NCBI GenBank assembly: GCA_036925085.1
Contig: JAUPFP010000002.1
Location: 10,008,321 to 10,072,320 of the forward strand
Length of the DNA: 64,000 nt
DNA from: Brachycybe producta
Lineage: Eukaryota; Arthropoda; Diplopoda; Playtdesmida; Andrognathidae
Direction of reading: 5' to 3'
Shown piece by piece: positions 1 to 14,300 of the stretch. The notes below the pieces were generated by a model. The model was not told the DNA's origin, made no database searches, and saw only the letters and a list, made by a program, of their open reading frames with translations. Made by a program: the position numbers and the translations under genes. Numbering within the stretch: position 1 is the first letter of the stretch; the number at the start of each line of letters is the position of its first letter.

Positions 1-3000
1 TGGTGTTTCGTAACAGCTGCTGATATTCTTCAAAGTCTGCTTTCAACGTGTTCACCTCCTCACCTATGGCAGTTGCCTCGTCAGCATCACACATTGCTAT
101 GGCACTTTTACCAATGTTTACAATGACAGCCAATTTAGCAGCACCATCCTCAACCTCTTTCTGTAATACCTTAATTTGTGTCATCTTGCTTCTCAAAGCA
201 TCTCGATCACCAATAGCCTCAGAGCATCTGGCTAACTTATCCTTGGATGTTCGTAACCATTGCAAAAAGTCATTACTGGCATTATTGAAAGCCTCGTGTT
301 GTTCAACAGTTCGTTTTTGGTGATCAAGAAGCTTTCTTGCTTGAAGGCTAAGCAATTGGTATTTTGTTGCCATGTCTGACGCATCGGATGGTAGCTTGGT
401 TCCCGAACTTTTCTGCACCAATTCTTCAGCTTTGCTGCTTACGGACTCTATCATTGGCTCAAAAGACACAATGTCCATGACAAAACTGTTGGTCTTGCGT
501 AACCTGGCCCTTTTCTCGCCCAGTCCCTTTTGAGCCGCCAAATCCTTATCATCCATGGCCTGTTGAAGTTTAGCTTCACGTTCAGTCAACCAATCCTGAA
601 GGTGCCGACAACTAGAATTATAATCAGCCCATTGTAACAGGGCTGACTCCAATGAAACTTTGGCATTGGACATCTTTTTGACCAATCTGTCCCAATCCGT
701 CTGGATTTCATTCAAATTACTATTTATTGCATCACGGGCATCAGAACGAGAACTACGGGCAGCCTTTTCACCCCAGTTCACAGCATTATGAACAAGATTA
801 CTTCCTGCATCTTGTTTCTGCAATAGTGTCTGGATCGTTTCCAGTTGTGCCTGTAGAGCCTCTCGATTGCCAGAAGTGTCACTACAGTCTCGAATGATCT
901 TTTTAGCTTCGTCCAACCAAGTCCTGGCCTTAGTCGCATACTCGTCATATTGCTTGTGTGTTTCATAGGTTTGTTCCACTTTGGAAAGAACGTCTTTTGC
1001 CAAGTTGACCACCACCTGATATCTACTGTTAAGGTGTCTTTGTTGGTTGCTGACATACGAGTCTAACTGCGAGGCTAGCAATGCCTCTGCCATACGATTG
1101 AGTGCGTCAAGTTTTTCTTGACCACAATTCAGTTGAGATACGAGAGCTTTGCATTGTTCCAGTGCTTGAAGTTTTTCATCCAATGTGGCTTTCATTGCAG
1201 TCTTGTGATTCTTGACTTCTGCATCCATTTGTTGGAGCCATTCCGATACCACTTCGTACACTTCCTTATATTGGTGCCAGAGGCTACAGATTTTCTCTAG
1301 GGTTTCCTTCTGAAGAGTTACGTCTTTGGCCAGATTCTCATAGTCCTGTTGCAGAGACTTCATTTCAACAATGATGACGTCTTGTCCATTTGGTGATGTT
1401 GTATTCAGAACTGACTCGCCAGACTGCATCATGTAGTCTAATTTGACCTGGCCCTGAGCCATCTTGCCGATCTGCTGATCTAGATTAGCCACTCCACTTT
1501 CGAGAGCTAAGCGATCACTCAAAGTCTTCATCGTCGATGGAATACTTTCTCGCATTCTGTCCATCCATGCAACGAGATCGTCACAGGCAGACTTATACAC
1601 TTCGTGGTCTTTGTATTGTCTTTCTCGTTCAGAACACAAAGACTTCACCGAATCAGAGAGGATATCAAATCGGGCCAAACTGTCTTTTGCTTTTTGAACT
1701 GCTTGTTCTTGCTGCTTACTAGCTAGCAATTCGGAAACTTTGCACTTGATACTCTCGGCTTCGCTACTTTCATTCTTGATCTTTTGTTCGAGACTTTTAA
1801 GTTTGTCCACTTGTATCTTCTTTTCGGGTAATGTTGACTGATATGTCGAAGCCTCACGCAAGGTTGCTTCCATCATTTCTACGGCCTTACTGAACTGATG
1901 AATGTCACTTAGGAATCCGGCCCAGTTCTGAAGTATCTCATCCAGTTGCGTTTTGGCCTCGGTGATACGAGCAGCCAAATTACTCCATTCGTCTTGAAGA
2001 CAGGAAACGGCCCAGTTGATCACTTCATGTCCCGATGGTGCCGTATTAGCTAACACAGCTTGTGTCATCTCGATTGCATGTTGCACTTTAGCATAACCTT
2101 CATCCTTACTGAGCATTAGTTCTTGCATCGCTGTCAACTTGGCCTCTTGATCTGCAGTTGTGAAATTTCCAAATTCAGTTACCTGTGCCAGTTTTTTTCT
2201 GACGTCAGATAACCACGATTTGCATTCCAAGAAACGAGTCTCGTATTCCTGGTGTTGCTTAACGTAGTGTTGCCATTTTGACACCAGTTCTTTCACTTTA
2301 CTCGCAATCTCTTGGTATCTTATACCCAAATCTGAGATTGCACTGCTTCTTTGGCTTCCACCGATGTTACTGTACAGTTGTTGGGCTTGATCCATCACTG
2401 CATCCATTTCAAGATGCTTGGCAAGAACACTACCCTGAAGTTTCTTCAGAACATCCAGTTGTTCCCTCTTTTCCTGCAATGTTGCCTTAAGATCAACCAT
2501 GAGAATTTTGGCGTCAGTTTCTTTCAACCAAGAAATACACTGGTCCAACTTATTTTCGTATCCCTTCCAAGTGGTTAGCTGAGCATTTACATTATCCAGC
2601 AAATATTTGATGTTCGATTGTAAGGCGCGGAATTCCGATCGAACACCGTCAACCTCACTACGGATAGTCCCTTGTCCGACATCCGAAGATTCCGTGCTAA
2701 CTTTTCCACCCAACAACTCCACTTTTACAATTCGATGCTCTTCATCAGATAAAGCACTCTGAATGCTCTTGAAACGCTCGATTGCGCTTTGCAGTGATAC
2801 AACATCTGGGCTAACTTCGTTGCATGCGGCAACGTTATTGCGAACAGAAGCCAACCATGTGTTGGTGTCCTTCAGAGTTGCACCATATTGCTGATGGTTT
2901 GATACTATTTGTTCGTACTGTTCAACAAACTTTTGTACTTTATGTTGAACATCCTGTTGGCCAGCTATAAGTTTAGCCACATTGGTATCGTACGCATCGT

Positions 3001-5320
3001 CTCTTTCGGGTAAACTTTCGGCATTGTATTTGATTTCCAGAAGTATCGTGTGATGATTCTGAATATCTTGTCGTATAACACGGTAAGCTTGAAGCTGTGA
3101 TTTTTTCTCTTCGAGCGTGGCATGTAACAGAATCTTATCGCCCAATTTCACCTGAACGTCTTTAAGCCAGTTGTTGGCACTATTTAAACTTTCTTCAAAT
3201 CCAGTCCACTGTGAAAGCTGGAATTCTAGGTTACGATGTGCAGTAGCCACCGAACTGTATAACGTTTCGAATCCTTCTTCTAATTCTCGTACTTGAACAC
3301 GAATAATCTCTTGTCCATCTGTTGATGTATTTGGATGTGTCTTGTCTGCAGCATCACTGACTCCATTAAGTTGAGTCGATGCCTGTACTTTCTCCTGTAG
3401 CAAATCCTTGAGAATGTCAACTTTACTCTGCATTGTGCTATGGTCACCAGCAGTTTCTGAACAGTTGTTTAGCTTGTTCTGAGCTGAACGTAACCAGCTG
3501 GAGAACTGAGAGTGTTTTTCGATAAATGCTCGGTGATCTGAAACATGCTGCTCACACTTCTTAACGATTTCTTTCGCAGTCGCTTTTAGTGACTGAAATC
3601 GGGAAAATACTTGTTGGACGGTTACTGACACTCGTGTTTCTCCACTGACTTGAATGAGCTCTTCGGCAGAATTGCACAGCTGTTCAAATTCAGTGTCTTC
3701 TTTCGTAATCGATGAAACAATCTCCTGGTATCTGACTAGTTGCTCCACTTTGTCATCGAGAGTGGATTTTAGAGAGAATCCTTTGATGGCTTCTTCACAG
3801 TCTTGAAGCCATACCAACAACTTATTCAAATTGTCTTCATAAACTGACCAGCTCTTTACATGATTGGCCAAGCTGCTTTGCACCTCACCTACCGATGCGG
3901 ACAATTTGCTGTTTTCTTGACGGAGATTTAAGAGATCTCGTTCCACTGTCTCTTTGCTCCTGATTGGAATTCTTGATGTCAATACTTTGGCCTGTTCACT
4001 TAACACCATCAGTTTGGCATCACCTTCCAAAAGACTATTGCAGAGTTCTTGGACTTTGTCAAGTCGTGCCTGTAGAACGGCTTTGCTTCCCGTAAAGTCC
4101 GAAGCTACACTTAATCGCTCCCACATCTGTTGCTGCCACTCCAAACACTTCTGGTGTAAATCTTGATATTTCTGCAGTTCCTCAAGTGACCACTCGGTTT
4201 CTTTGATGCAATCCTTTACCTGTTGGCTCAACAATTCATACTTGTCAACAACTTGAGTTAGTTCATCGTTCACAATTAGTTCATTTGCTGGTCGAAGAAT
4301 AGCTTGAGCTTTTTCTTTAAGACTGTCCAGGATTCTCTTATGAAACAAGACGTCCTGTTTGTGGTTTCTGAGACGCTGAAGTCTACTACGTAGTTCTTGC
4401 AGATTGGACAATGCAGATTGTTCAGCTTCCAGTGTCTTGAGCATACTGTCAAGCCAAGTGGTCGTCTGAAGTAAAGAATCAGCATAGAGAAGAGATTGTT
4501 GATTGTGTGATTCCAGTTTTTTATTTTGTGTATCAATTTCACGTTCGAGAGAGTCCCATTTATCTCGAAGCGTTCTCAACTGTAGCCTGATTGTGTCTCG
4601 ACCAGCAGTTGCAGTATCAGCTAGCAATTTTTCGCCCATGGTCATCAATGTCCCTTGATTAACTGGACTACGGTCCTTGTCCGCCTGCAACGTCTGCAGT
4701 TGCTGTAGCCTTGCATCTACATCCATTTCATTGATTGCAGCAAGTGTTTGTTGCAGAGAATCTAACCACGCATGACACTCTTCGATTTTCTGGTCAAACA
4801 ATTTGTGATCCTGAACCATCATTGTCCATTTGGTGGTCAATTCTTTACTGGATGTATGCAAACTCTGATAGCGTGTGTTGATTTGAGAAATCTGCCCCTT
4901 AATTTGGTCGACGCCGCAACTCTGTACTAACGAATGAGCGTCGTCGGCAAATTTATCGAAACGAGGCTCTGCTAGCACAATCTCCTCTCTCAACGACTGT
5001 ATAGACTCTAATTGATTCTCTTTCTCGTCAGCAGTGGACTGCAATGTCACGTCCTTAATGTCACTTAATTTATCTTTGAGCCACGAGTTGAGGTTGTCGT
5101 GAGCAGTGTTGTATTGATTCCACTGATCGATGGCCACTTCTAGGTCTTGTTCAAGCTGATCCAATGTTTCTTCGTACGAGTCCCAGGCATCTTGAGATTG
5201 TTGAGCTTCTCTGTGTAGAGCCTCCATGCCCGAGAATGACAAAGTAGTTGCTACCTGAGTGTAGGATTTCAGAATGCACTGAAGTTTCTCGTAGCCTTCG
5301 TCTTTTTTCAGCTTTAACTC
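1..5320 (-). CDS. SYNE: Nesprin giant uninterrupted spectrin-repeat exon (truncated at window edge)
   Basis: From a TTTTTTTGCAG acceptor at 5321 the minus-strand frame is open to base 1, at least 1,773 codons with no intron. It starts [15 protein letters not shown] and carries about 16 spectrin repeats, visible as recurring W-L helices ([110 protein letters not shown]). It joins the preceding exon (5396-5560) in phase 0 across a 75-bp intron. The exon is far longer than any other in this gene. Confidence 0.93.
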
Positions 5321-8300
5321 CTGCAAAAAAAAATAAACATCTTTAGTATGAATTATGAAAACCAAATTTACTATGCTGTGTATCGGTTAAGTCACCTTAG
5401 TATTGTCGAGTCTTTTCTGAAGGACACTTAACTCTCCTGTGGTGTCTTCAAGCATTGATAGCTGGACGTGAGCACCGTTTAACCAATCACGGAATGCTTT
5501 GTTGGCAGAAATAAAATACTGATGATCTTCAATGGATTTCTCAAGATTGGTCAACAATTCCTGTTTACGTCATACATAATCGAGATGTTAAAATAAGTCC
5601 CTTATTGAGGATCTAATGTTTTTGACTTACGTTTGACTTATCACGAATTGCATTGTATAAGCCGTTGATATTTTCCACGTTACTGGTGAGACCTTCTTCG
5701 CTCGTCTGATTGACGAGTTGTTGTGCTTTTTCGCAAAAACTTGTAATAAGAGCTTGATGAGACATAATTTCTTGATGGATCGTCTATAAATTGAATGCGG
5801 ATTAGTTTTATTATTTTGTGAAAGTTCCAGAGCCATAACTAGGACGAGGCGAGCGAGACACTTAATTGCCTCGGGCACAAAGTAACTACAATGATAATAC
5901 GAAAGGGTGCAAGTTTTATTCTTGCGTCGGGCGCAACATGAGCTAGTTATGGCTCTGAAAAAATCTATTTCTTAGAAATTACTTTATGACTCTGCAGTTG
6001 CGCTTTCTTTTCTTGTAACGAGCTTTTCGGTTCCTGAAGCTGACTAAGCGTCTCAGCGACATCCTTCAACCATTTATTAAGTTGTTCTTGGCTTTGAGAG
6101 AAAGCTTCAAATTGTTGTAGACAGGAATCGAGTTTCCAAAGACTTTCGGTCAAATTGCTTCCAAACTTTTCAAATTTCTCCTGAAGTGACCTGAAATTTT
6201 TGATGCATTGTTTTTTTCTTGAAGTCGTTATCATTTTTAAGTTGTTAAACATACTGCAGCTGTTGTCTGATGGTTTCACGGCCTTCTGGAGCTGTATTCG
6301 AATAAAGACGTTCTCCAAGATCGACCACAGATTCCAGTTGATTTAACGCCAACGATTTTTCATCAGCTAGTTCCTCGAGTTGAACTTTCTTATGTTGTAG
6401 AATTCCGATGTCTCCCGTGACGTCGAGAAGTTTTTCGAGACGCGACTCTTCTTTCGTCAACCATTTCTCGAAGTTATTGTATTTATCATTAAACGTTTGA
6501 TGATCGGATACATTCGATTCCCATTTTGCAATTGTTTCCTGCAAATATCAGCCGCATCGTTATTATAGTATATAATCTAATTGTAGTTGAAGAATAAAGA
6601 TTCTTTTAAGCACCTTGACTAGATTTTTCAGCGCTTGGTATCTTGAGTTGATTTGTGCAATGGAGCCACCCAATTTCAGCTCTCCTCCTTCTGCGTGATG
6701 CGTTCGACTAGAAATCTGACTGAAGTCATCTCGTCGAGACAAGATTTCCTGTTCGAGTCCCTACAAAAGCATTTTATGAAGAGATTTACGTTACGGTCAA
6801 ATATTATTGACCACTAGGCATTAAGAACTGACCTTTAATTTCTCTAAAAGGGCTTCTTTCGCTTCCAGGCTGCTCCTAAGTGACTGTTCCTTAACCTGAG
6901 TCTCTTTGGCTTGAAGCCAGTTAATGAGTTTGTTAATGGTCTCTGTGCAAACATCTCTTTCGGTAAGAATTTTCTGAAGTTCTGTTTCGGTTGTTTTGCA
7001 TTGAGCCAAGTAGTTTTCCCATTGTTTTCTTGCTGCGGTTAGTTCTTCGAGAATTGGTTCGTGACCCGACGCTTCAGTATGTTGCAGTACAGCAATGTTA
7101 TGGCCTTCAATATCATGCAGGAGTTGTTCTCCATCTTTCATTTTGTCGTCCATGTTCTTTAAATAGAAGTGACAAGAATTGAAATCAAATGTTTCATAAA
7201 AGAAACAAAGAGTTATGACAGACCTGGAGTTTAGCTAAGTGGGACTTCATGAGGTTGGAATCTGATTTGTCTGAACACATGACTAATTCTCCCATCTTGC
7301 TGGACAACCAATCATTGAATTGTTCCAGATTTTGATTATATTCTTCATGTTCGGAAACAAATTTCTCACAGACATTAATTTGTTCCTTGAAATATTTTAT
7401 AAAACAAAAGATTTTCAACACAGATTGGTTGAGCATTGAGTATCTCAAAATGTATAATTTACCTTAATCTTGTCACAAAGTTCTGTATAACTATTGGAAA
7501 ACTCTTTAAGGTCGTCTTCTAGATCGCCCTCCAGAAATTCTCTTCCTCTTTCTTCGAGCCTGTCGATGATTTTCTGATGAGCAATGATGTCCTGTCCTAA
7601 GGCCTTAAGATTCTGCAGTTGGTTTTTCTTCTCTTGTAGATTCGGTTGCATAACCGTTCCAGATTCCAATTTGTTTTTCATCTCTTCCATCCACTGAGTC
7701 AATTGCTGACAACTTTATTTTCAAATTTGTATTAAATCTCAACGTTTAACATCAATGATTAAGGCACCTGGCACACAGACCACTTTTAGTTGTCGATTTC
7801 GACTGCAAAATGAAGCCGGGTTGTCGCCAAAACCGACCACCTTGAGTGTTTTTTCTATAGAAAATACAGTGCAGCCACCTTCGACTTCATTTTTACAGTC
7901 GAGACGTAGCCAAAAAGTGGTGTGTGTATTCCAACCCTGAGGTAAAAGGTACACAATCAACGCACTTCTCGTCAAAGGAAGCCCACTGCATTGTAGCCAC
8001 TTCGAGCCGCTTATGAGTTTGGTTCAATGCATCCCAATGTGTCTCCCATCGGTCTCTAATTGCTCGTAGTTCACCTCTTATTTTCTCACGGCTTTCTGCC
8101 GAGACATAAGTATAGAGTGAATCACCGGCTCCAACAGCCGAATTCAGTAACTCTTGACCAACGGATTTTTGTTTGAGGAATTCCTGCAATGATTATTGGA
8201 TAGATGGATTATTGGATTTTTCAATCGATGATAAACAAATATGGAGAACCCACCTTAACAGTTTTCATTTTATTCTGTAAAGCTGCCAATGGTTTATCGA

Positions 8301-11300
8301 CACAAGGTGATGCCGTAATCTGGAGTCGCAAATTTGTTTCTGCTTTGTCCAACCATTCTCTTATATTTGTAATGGCTTCATCGTATGCTTCTTCCGAAAT
8401 CATCAAGAGCTTGATCCTCTGAAGATATTCCTGAGAAATAAGCAACAACGATGAACATCAGTTAGCAGATTTCTCGACTGAGAGTACGACGATTAACGAC
8501 TCGTGATGCTTGTTTACTTCTATAGCTTTTTCGATGGCTGCATGTCGATTCATGAGTTGTTCCGAAAGACTAGAGACGTGAGATTCTGGATGCATTTCGT
8601 AGAGTTTTTTGCTCTTGACTAGAATTTCGTCGATGGTTTGACGTTTGGATCGTACCTCATCCAATAGATTCTGTACATATAACGGTAATAATTGTGAATT
8701 ATGGCAGCTCAAAAAAAACTTTAAACTACACTTTTGTCCTACTTGGCCACGTTCAAAATGTTGCCCTACTTCCATCAGATCAGGAGGTTTCGAAACAACG
8801 TTCTTCACGTTCAATTCCATTGCTTTCAACCAAGTAGCCAAGTTATCGGATGCCTTCTGAAAATCTTCCCACTGCTTTTGTGCGTCCAAAAGTTTATCTT
8901 TGGTCGCGCTTAGATTGTCCAGAAATGTGACCCACTGTAGTTCCGAATCCTCTAATTCGGCAGCAATAGTTTTTCCTTCCACATCTGACGACGCTTTCAT
9001 CAGTAAGTTTCCTACGTCCAAAAGTTCCAACTTTGGCTTTACTCCTTGCTCTAAATTGTTTTCAACATCCTTAAAAAAAGAACCAGATAAAACCGTTTTC
9101 AGTTTTCTGATAAAAATCCCTATTGATGGTAATTATAACGAACTTGAAGAATGAGAACTTTGGCTTCAACATTATAATTGTTCCCCAGGACTTTAGGGTT
9201 ACAACAGAACACTTTCTCTTTGGCTGCATTCAGCCATCGTTGGAAGTTTTGTTGGCACACTTGGTACTGCTTTTTCAAGACATCGATTATACCAGCGATA
9301 AGACGCAAAACTTCCGATTCTAAAAGTGAATGTCTGAAAACAAGAAACAAATTATTATGAACAGCGGATTTTCGAACTCTGGTTATTCTGTCTTTCAGAA
9401 GCAAAATTAAGAGAAACTAGGACGTGTTTTAGAAACTAGGAGGGTCGCTTAATCACTTAATAGTATTTTAATGTTGATATATTTCAAAATAAACTTTTTA
9501 TTTACAATTTTTTTATAAAAAAAATATCGTCTACTTAAAGTTGGGTCATTTTCAAACTTACTTAAAAGTTTATTTTGAAAGATATCAACATGAAAATACA
9601 CTGAAGTGATTGAGCTACTCTAAAAGATTTTCTAGTTGCTCTTAATTTTACGCCTGAAAGACAGAATAATCAAGAGTTCAAGGGGTGTTTAGATTTTAAA
9701 ACCACCTTAATTAGGCCTAGAGAATTTTATAAAAAGAAATTCTTTAAGACTTACCTTTTCTTGAGATTTCCAAACTCTTTTAAAAGACCTCTCATCTCAT
9801 TTGATGATACTGAATTTGAGAAGGATGTAATGCTCTTTTCTAAATCGTTTAAATTGTTTCGAGATTGAAGTTCAGCTTGGAATTTCTACAAATAAGAATT
9901 ACAGAAGACAACATTTTCATATGACAGGCGCTTATAAGACTTGGGAATGAATTACTTTGCATTGACTGAGTTTTTCCAAAAGCTCATCTGAGTTTCGTGA
10001 CGTAGAAAGTGACGAGATGTCTAGTTTCGCAAGGCCGAGTTTTATCGAATTGAGCCATTCGTTTGCCTCCTGTATCTGTGATCGGATGGCCATTTCGGTC
10101 TGTGCCAAACTACTGAGAGATTCTTCAAGTTTCTCCGCCAAATTGTCCGCCTCTTCAAACTGAGACGTGAGCTTTGTCTTCAAATCTTCCAGGGCGTCGA
10201 TACTTTTGTTTTCGTTCAATTTTTGAAGTGTGTCTATTTTCTCAAGCAATGTTTGATGGATTTGTGCATAGATTGGAAGTTCATTCTAGTATATAATAAA
10301 AAGGACAATGGTTAAAGGAAAAGTTTAGATTTTATTAAATTAATAAAAAAAATACCTTGTACAAGTTTAATTTAATAGTTCCAACGTCTTTGGGACTTCC
10401 CTTTTCTAAGCATTCCGACATTGCGGAACAAACGCCATTCAACCAGATGGTTAAGTCTTCCTTGGATTGGTCAATCTGTGACCACAATACTAGCTGTACT
10501 TCGATACCGTGAGCTTTATCAGAAGCTTTCGTCAAAAGTTTCTGACATTTATTGACCATTGTTTCAAAGTGTTTTGGAAGTTTTTCCAGTTTGAATCCAG
10601 GAAAAATGCTTGTAAGTAACTGTCCAAGTTGTGCCACTTTTTTGAATCCGAGATCCAGCTGAGGCTTCAGTTTGTTTAACGATGAAGAAATTACCTAAAA
10701 TAACGAAACGATAATAAGATCATTCATTCTGTTGTCAAATGATTATTTGAACAAAATGAGTCTCACTTTGACTTTGTCTACCAATGACTGAGCCTGTGTT
10801 GTGTCGTGAGGCATTACGTCTAACTCGACCAGATCGCTTTCGATTTCGTCGAGTTGCTTCTGGAAACTTTGCTCAGAGTCGTTGCAATGTTTCCATAGCA
10901 GTGATATTGCACTGATTTGCTTCAGCTTTTCTGTCAGAATGAGTTGGAGAGTTTCCCATGCGTTTTCACTTTCCGAAAGTATGCTTTGTGTGGTGTACAC
11001 ATTTGGACCTCCGCTCTGTAACACAATTTGGCCTTTTTCTCGTACGGTATCGAGAAGTCGTTGCTGGCTTTTCATCGAATCTGATAAATGCTGTTCAGGG
11101 AAAATAAGAGGTTATTTATATAACTTCATTTTCAAAAAGCTTGTTGCTTACTTGAACGATGCACTTTACGGCTTCCAGTTCCGAAAGGGATTCGTCGTTC
11201 AGCGACAATGTCTGTAGTTCATTTTCGAATTCTTGAAGAAAGGCTAGAAGGGCGTTGTTAGCTTCATCGAACTCTTTCTGTTCTTCGCTAAGTTTTTCCA

Positions 11301-14300
11301 ACTGATCTTCTCTGGTCGTGATGCATTTTCTGATGGTCGTAACCGTTTTCTCAACGATCGAGATCATCTGAGGCAAATTGCAATCTAAGCCGGTTGTTTT
11401 ATCTTTAATCGTTGTGTGACTTTTCTTGGTAAGGTTCTCGAGTTCAGCTACTTGATCGAGGAATGTTTGAACGTTAGTGTCTACGTTCTTCAGGTCGTGA
11501 GCTGTAGTCTCCAGTTCTTGTTTCGTTAACTTTTGCGTTTCCAAGTGGTTTAATGTCCACTTGAGTTGTTCGACTGTGTCAACGTGCCAGTTATGAAACT
11601 CCAACCATTTCTGCAGAAGTCGTTCTTTTATGTTAAGAATCTTTTCGGCATCTTGATAACTTTTGGCCAGTTTTGAGTATTGTTCGTTTAGTGTTGTCAT
11701 TTCCTCTTTCGTGCATTCTTCATTCAGTTTATTGATTTCTTCTTCAATTTTCGAGAAAGTTGTATGAAGATCGATGATTTCTTGTCGTAGAGTTTTGATT
11801 GTCTGAAGTGCTTCATCCACTCTGTCTGTATAAACTTCATCTAATTGGCTGATTTTTTGTTGAATTCGGGACATTGCCACCTGAAATTCTAACATCGTGT
11901 TATCGAATTCCTTCGTACCGATGATAGCATCAGACAGCTGAGTCTGTTTCTGTGAGATTGCATCCATGACGCCAATAAGTCTCGATTTGATGTCCGATAA
12001 TTTTGATCTCAAGTCGTTCAAAACTTCTATGGCAACTACTTGTGACAGACTATCACATTCTTGCGTTAAGGAGATTGTTTCGGCTTGATGTTCGATCACT
12101 TCCTTGTGCAATTCCTAATCATAAAAGAACGGTTTTGTTTAGTGGAACATGAATAAAACCGTTTGAATCGAAATCGATTCATTTCGTTTTTGAACGCGGT
12201 GAGAAAATTTTTATGAAACTGGATATGAAAAAAAAATCGAGATTAATTTGAATTTAAGAAACTAGAAGAGTAAATTAATGTTTGTAGAAATGAATGTGTT
12301 GTGTTGCTTTTCTACACCTTGTTGAAATTTGAAAAAAATGAAATGGTTTTCCACTTAGTTACCTTAAGATCATCCATTTGTTGCTCAAGTTTTGCGGTGT
12401 TGGGTGTCTTGAGATGCATTGGATTGTTCAGCGTGCTTTCGAGTTTGTCGAGCGAAGAAAAGAACTTTTCGAGCTTCGTCAACAGTTCATTCCATACTTT
12501 CTGCATTGTCTCCATCTTTGTAACCCATTTTTGTAATTGTTCTTTCATTTCTTGAAGTTGATCTATTGAATCTGTTAATTCGGTTTGATCTATTAGTGTT
12601 TCGGTAGTGGTAGTAGTCGTAACCGTTATAATCTGTTCTTCTATCTCTGTTATTAGTTCCTGATAAATTATAAAACAAAAATTAGTGACTCTTCTCACAA
12701 AGGTGGCTCAGAGAAATTTTTGAGCCAATGTATAAAAAAATACTTCATACTTTGAGGTCCTCCTTTATGTCTTTTCCCTCGTCGATAGATTTCGGTTTCG
12801 GTTGACCACTGGCCACTCTAGCCTGTACCTTCTCCAACCATTCCTTGACTTTACGAATAGACTCCTGATGAGAGTTTCTCTGAGAAGCATCCTCTTTGAT
12901 CCGTGTCAGGTTTTCGCTAAGAGATTTCTTCACATTGTTCATTTCTGATCGTAATTCTTCAAGTTGTTGTTGCACATCTTTAGCTATTTCTTTGTTCTCT
13001 TCTCTTTGAAACAATTCTTCTCCTTCGGTTTCCAAGTTAATAACGATTTGCATGTTGTCATCCAGTTCTAGTTGAAGATTCTGTGCAGTGTCGATTTTCG
13101 ACTTTGGCTCTTCTGTGACCGAGTTCAGTTTGTCGAGTGTTTCTTTAGCATTATCGAGCCAATCTTTTAGTTTGTCTAAATGGGATTTGTACGTTGTCCA
13201 CGTATTGGATACTTCCTCGAGGTGAATCACTTTCTTATGGACAGTGGTCATGATCACTTGGATTTGTTTCTCAATTTCTGATATTTCTTTTTTAAGAATG
13301 GGTTGTCTGGTGTCTCCTACTTTCTCGCTAAGGCTAGCATTGAGAGCTTTAAGCTTCTTCAACATATCCTGAGTTGCTTCTCCAAGCTCAAGGCTAAGAT
13401 TCTGTTAAAACGGATTAAGTAACATTGTTTGTAATCACGAAGACAGACGTTACGACTCGGCAACTTACGTGTTTCGACTGCAGTTCCTTCTGCAATGATT
13501 TGTAAGATCCGAGGTCGCTTATTCGTCGTAATTCTTCTTCGGCCTGATGAAGAAGTCGGAAGATCTCTTCTTTCTGCTCTTCGTAATCAGACCAGACCTC
13601 TTTAGTTCCCTGAAAATAAAAATAGCCGAGTTAAGGATTGTGGTTCAACAAGACAAAAAAAAATGTCAGCATACTTTTAACATGTTCATCTTGCTAAGAG
13701 CTTTATTGTAAGCTTCATTCCATTGACCTTCCAAGTCTTCTACTGCCGTATTAACAAATCGTGGAGCTCCGGATTCTTCCTTGAGTTCTTTTCCTTTTTG
13801 GAGGCTCGATAAAATCCTGGTTCTGTATTCTTCCAACTTCTTGATGATGGTCTAAAAAACCACGAACAATTTTTACATATAAAAAAATACTTAAAGAGGA
13901 CACTTTTCTTATGCATTTAAACACGCGCACCTCTTGCTTTTCAATGAGTGTCGTGATTTGTTCGTAGTCGTCCACCGGAACATCTTGTTTCTCCATCGTC
14001 TGTTGCACTTCTTTGAGCCATTCAGTGACTTCTTCAACTTCTTCACGATATAAAAAGCATTTTGAGATGGTGTCGACACGAATAACGGTGGTTTCGATGT
14101 TGGGTAAAAGTGTTTTGTAACGAGCTATCAATGCTTCGAGTCGTTCTTGCTCTCGAACAGCATCACTTTCGCCACAGTGAGTAATCAAGTTGTCAAGTTG
14201 CTGAACCAACCATTTCATGTCTTCACGTCGACTGTCCACATCTTTAGATATTGCCTATTTATTTGTATGAATGAATTTATTACAATAAATCAAAATGAGA

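Noticed and set aside
778-1056. Open frames antisense or frame-shifted in the first 5.3 kb
   Set aside because: They overlap the continuous nesprin frame and have no homology of their own.
7739-7975. Coding extension of nesprin through the family D fold-back
   Set aside because: A donor at 7952 and an acceptor at 7706 restore the spectrin frame and place the palindrome in the intron.
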